Below, piece by piece: positions 59,436 to 59,488 of a stretch of 59,488 nucleotides of DNA. Each line of letters begins with the position of its first letter. Within the stretch, counting starts at the first letter, position 1. Under the pieces are notes generated by a model. That model was not told the DNA's origin. It searched no databases and saw nothing but the letters and a program-made list of their open reading frames with translations. Source of the DNA: an uncultured Lachnospiraceae bacterium (GTDB taxonomy: Bacteria > Bacillota > Clostridia > Lachnospirales > Lachnospiraceae); contig CAJTWA010000029.1 in NCBI GenBank assembly GCA_910580195.1, positions 1 to 59,488 of the forward strand, given 5' to 3'. A program made the translations under genes and the position numbers.

Positions 59436-59488
59436 CCCCCTGCAAACAATTCAGGGACGCCCTTAATGGAGGTGAAATCCACTGCTTA
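59436..59488 (-). repeat. Inverted copy of the 58359-58411 block, cut by window edge
   Basis: The 53 bases match the reverse complement of 58359-58411 with one mismatch (AATTG against AATGG). The window ends exactly inside the repeat, so a full second element probably lies just outside. Confidence 0.85.

Noticed and set aside
1..59488. tRNA and rRNA genes
   Set aside because: No cloverleaf with T-arm/anticodon signatures and no rRNA-like stretches were recognised by eye.

Overview
The window looks like a chromosomal segment of a motile, spore-forming, low-GC Gram-positive bacterium, most likely a Lachnospiraceae (Clostridium cluster XIVa) species. The reasons are a Firmicutes-type fla/che operon with FliY, CheC, CheD and sigma-D; CodY next to TopA, DprA and a YifB/ComM ATPase; an uninterrupted sigma-K gene; a DUF4250-type small protein; and a gut ICE-like module. 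Assignment rests on gene content only, with no database search.

Region 1 (1 to about 13.38 kb) is an accessory island resembling the end of a Tn1549-like integrative element. On the minus strand, from its inner end outward, it holds: a very large N-terminal part of a thioester/Cna_B-repeat surface adhesin cut by the window edge; a small helical protein; two sigma-70 region-4-like genes overlapping by 4 bases; an XRE repressor; a small membrane protein; RepA_N-type repA; parB; parA; and two small ICE proteins. Two paralogous Cro/CI-type regulators and one 34-residue membrane peptide lie on the plus strand. The island has its own regulatory sequences: a three-copy palindrome family (ACTTTGCGACA, 3 bases, TGTCGCAAAGT), duplicated promoter/operator blocks in front of the twin regulators, and a TTGAGTA box cluster before the parA/repA operon. 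It stops about 40 bases downstream of tsf, at a sequence with the arm-spacer-arm geometry of a tyrosine-recombinase core site.

Region 2 (13.4 to 15.96 kb) is core: rpsB then tsf on the minus strand, with an unusual tandem 40-bp repeat between them and a strong sigma-A promoter before rpsB. A dense cluster of perfect hairpins separates rpsB from the end of the flagellar operon.

Region 3 (15.96 to 51.26 kb) is one co-directional minus-strand fla/che operon transcribed from a good sigma-A promoter upstream of flgB. Its order is flgB, flgC, fliE, fliF, fliG, fliH, fliI, fliJ, a MotE-like gene, fliK, flgD, a TIGR02530-type gene, flgE, flbD, motA, motB, fliL, fliM, fliY, cheY, fliO, fliP, fliQ, fliR, flhB, flhA, flhF, flhG, a PilZ gene, cheB, cheA, cheW, cheC, cheD, a small membrane protein, sigD, a FapA-like DUF342 gene, and three poorly characterised genes. 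Together these build basal body, switch, export gate, hook and stator, the phosphorelay controlling rotation, and the sigma factor for late genes. Flagellin, hook-associated proteins and CheR are not in the window.

Region 4 (51.3 to 58.0 kb) holds codY with its own promoter, then topA, dprA and comM as an operon, then sigK. Region 5 (58.0 kb to the end) is mostly non-coding and repeat-rich. It contains a G-quadruplex-type tract, a perfect 33-bp inverted repeat whose centre recurs inverted at the window edge, a plus-strand promoter reading into a 65-bp tandem repeat, and a 58-residue DUF4250 gene.
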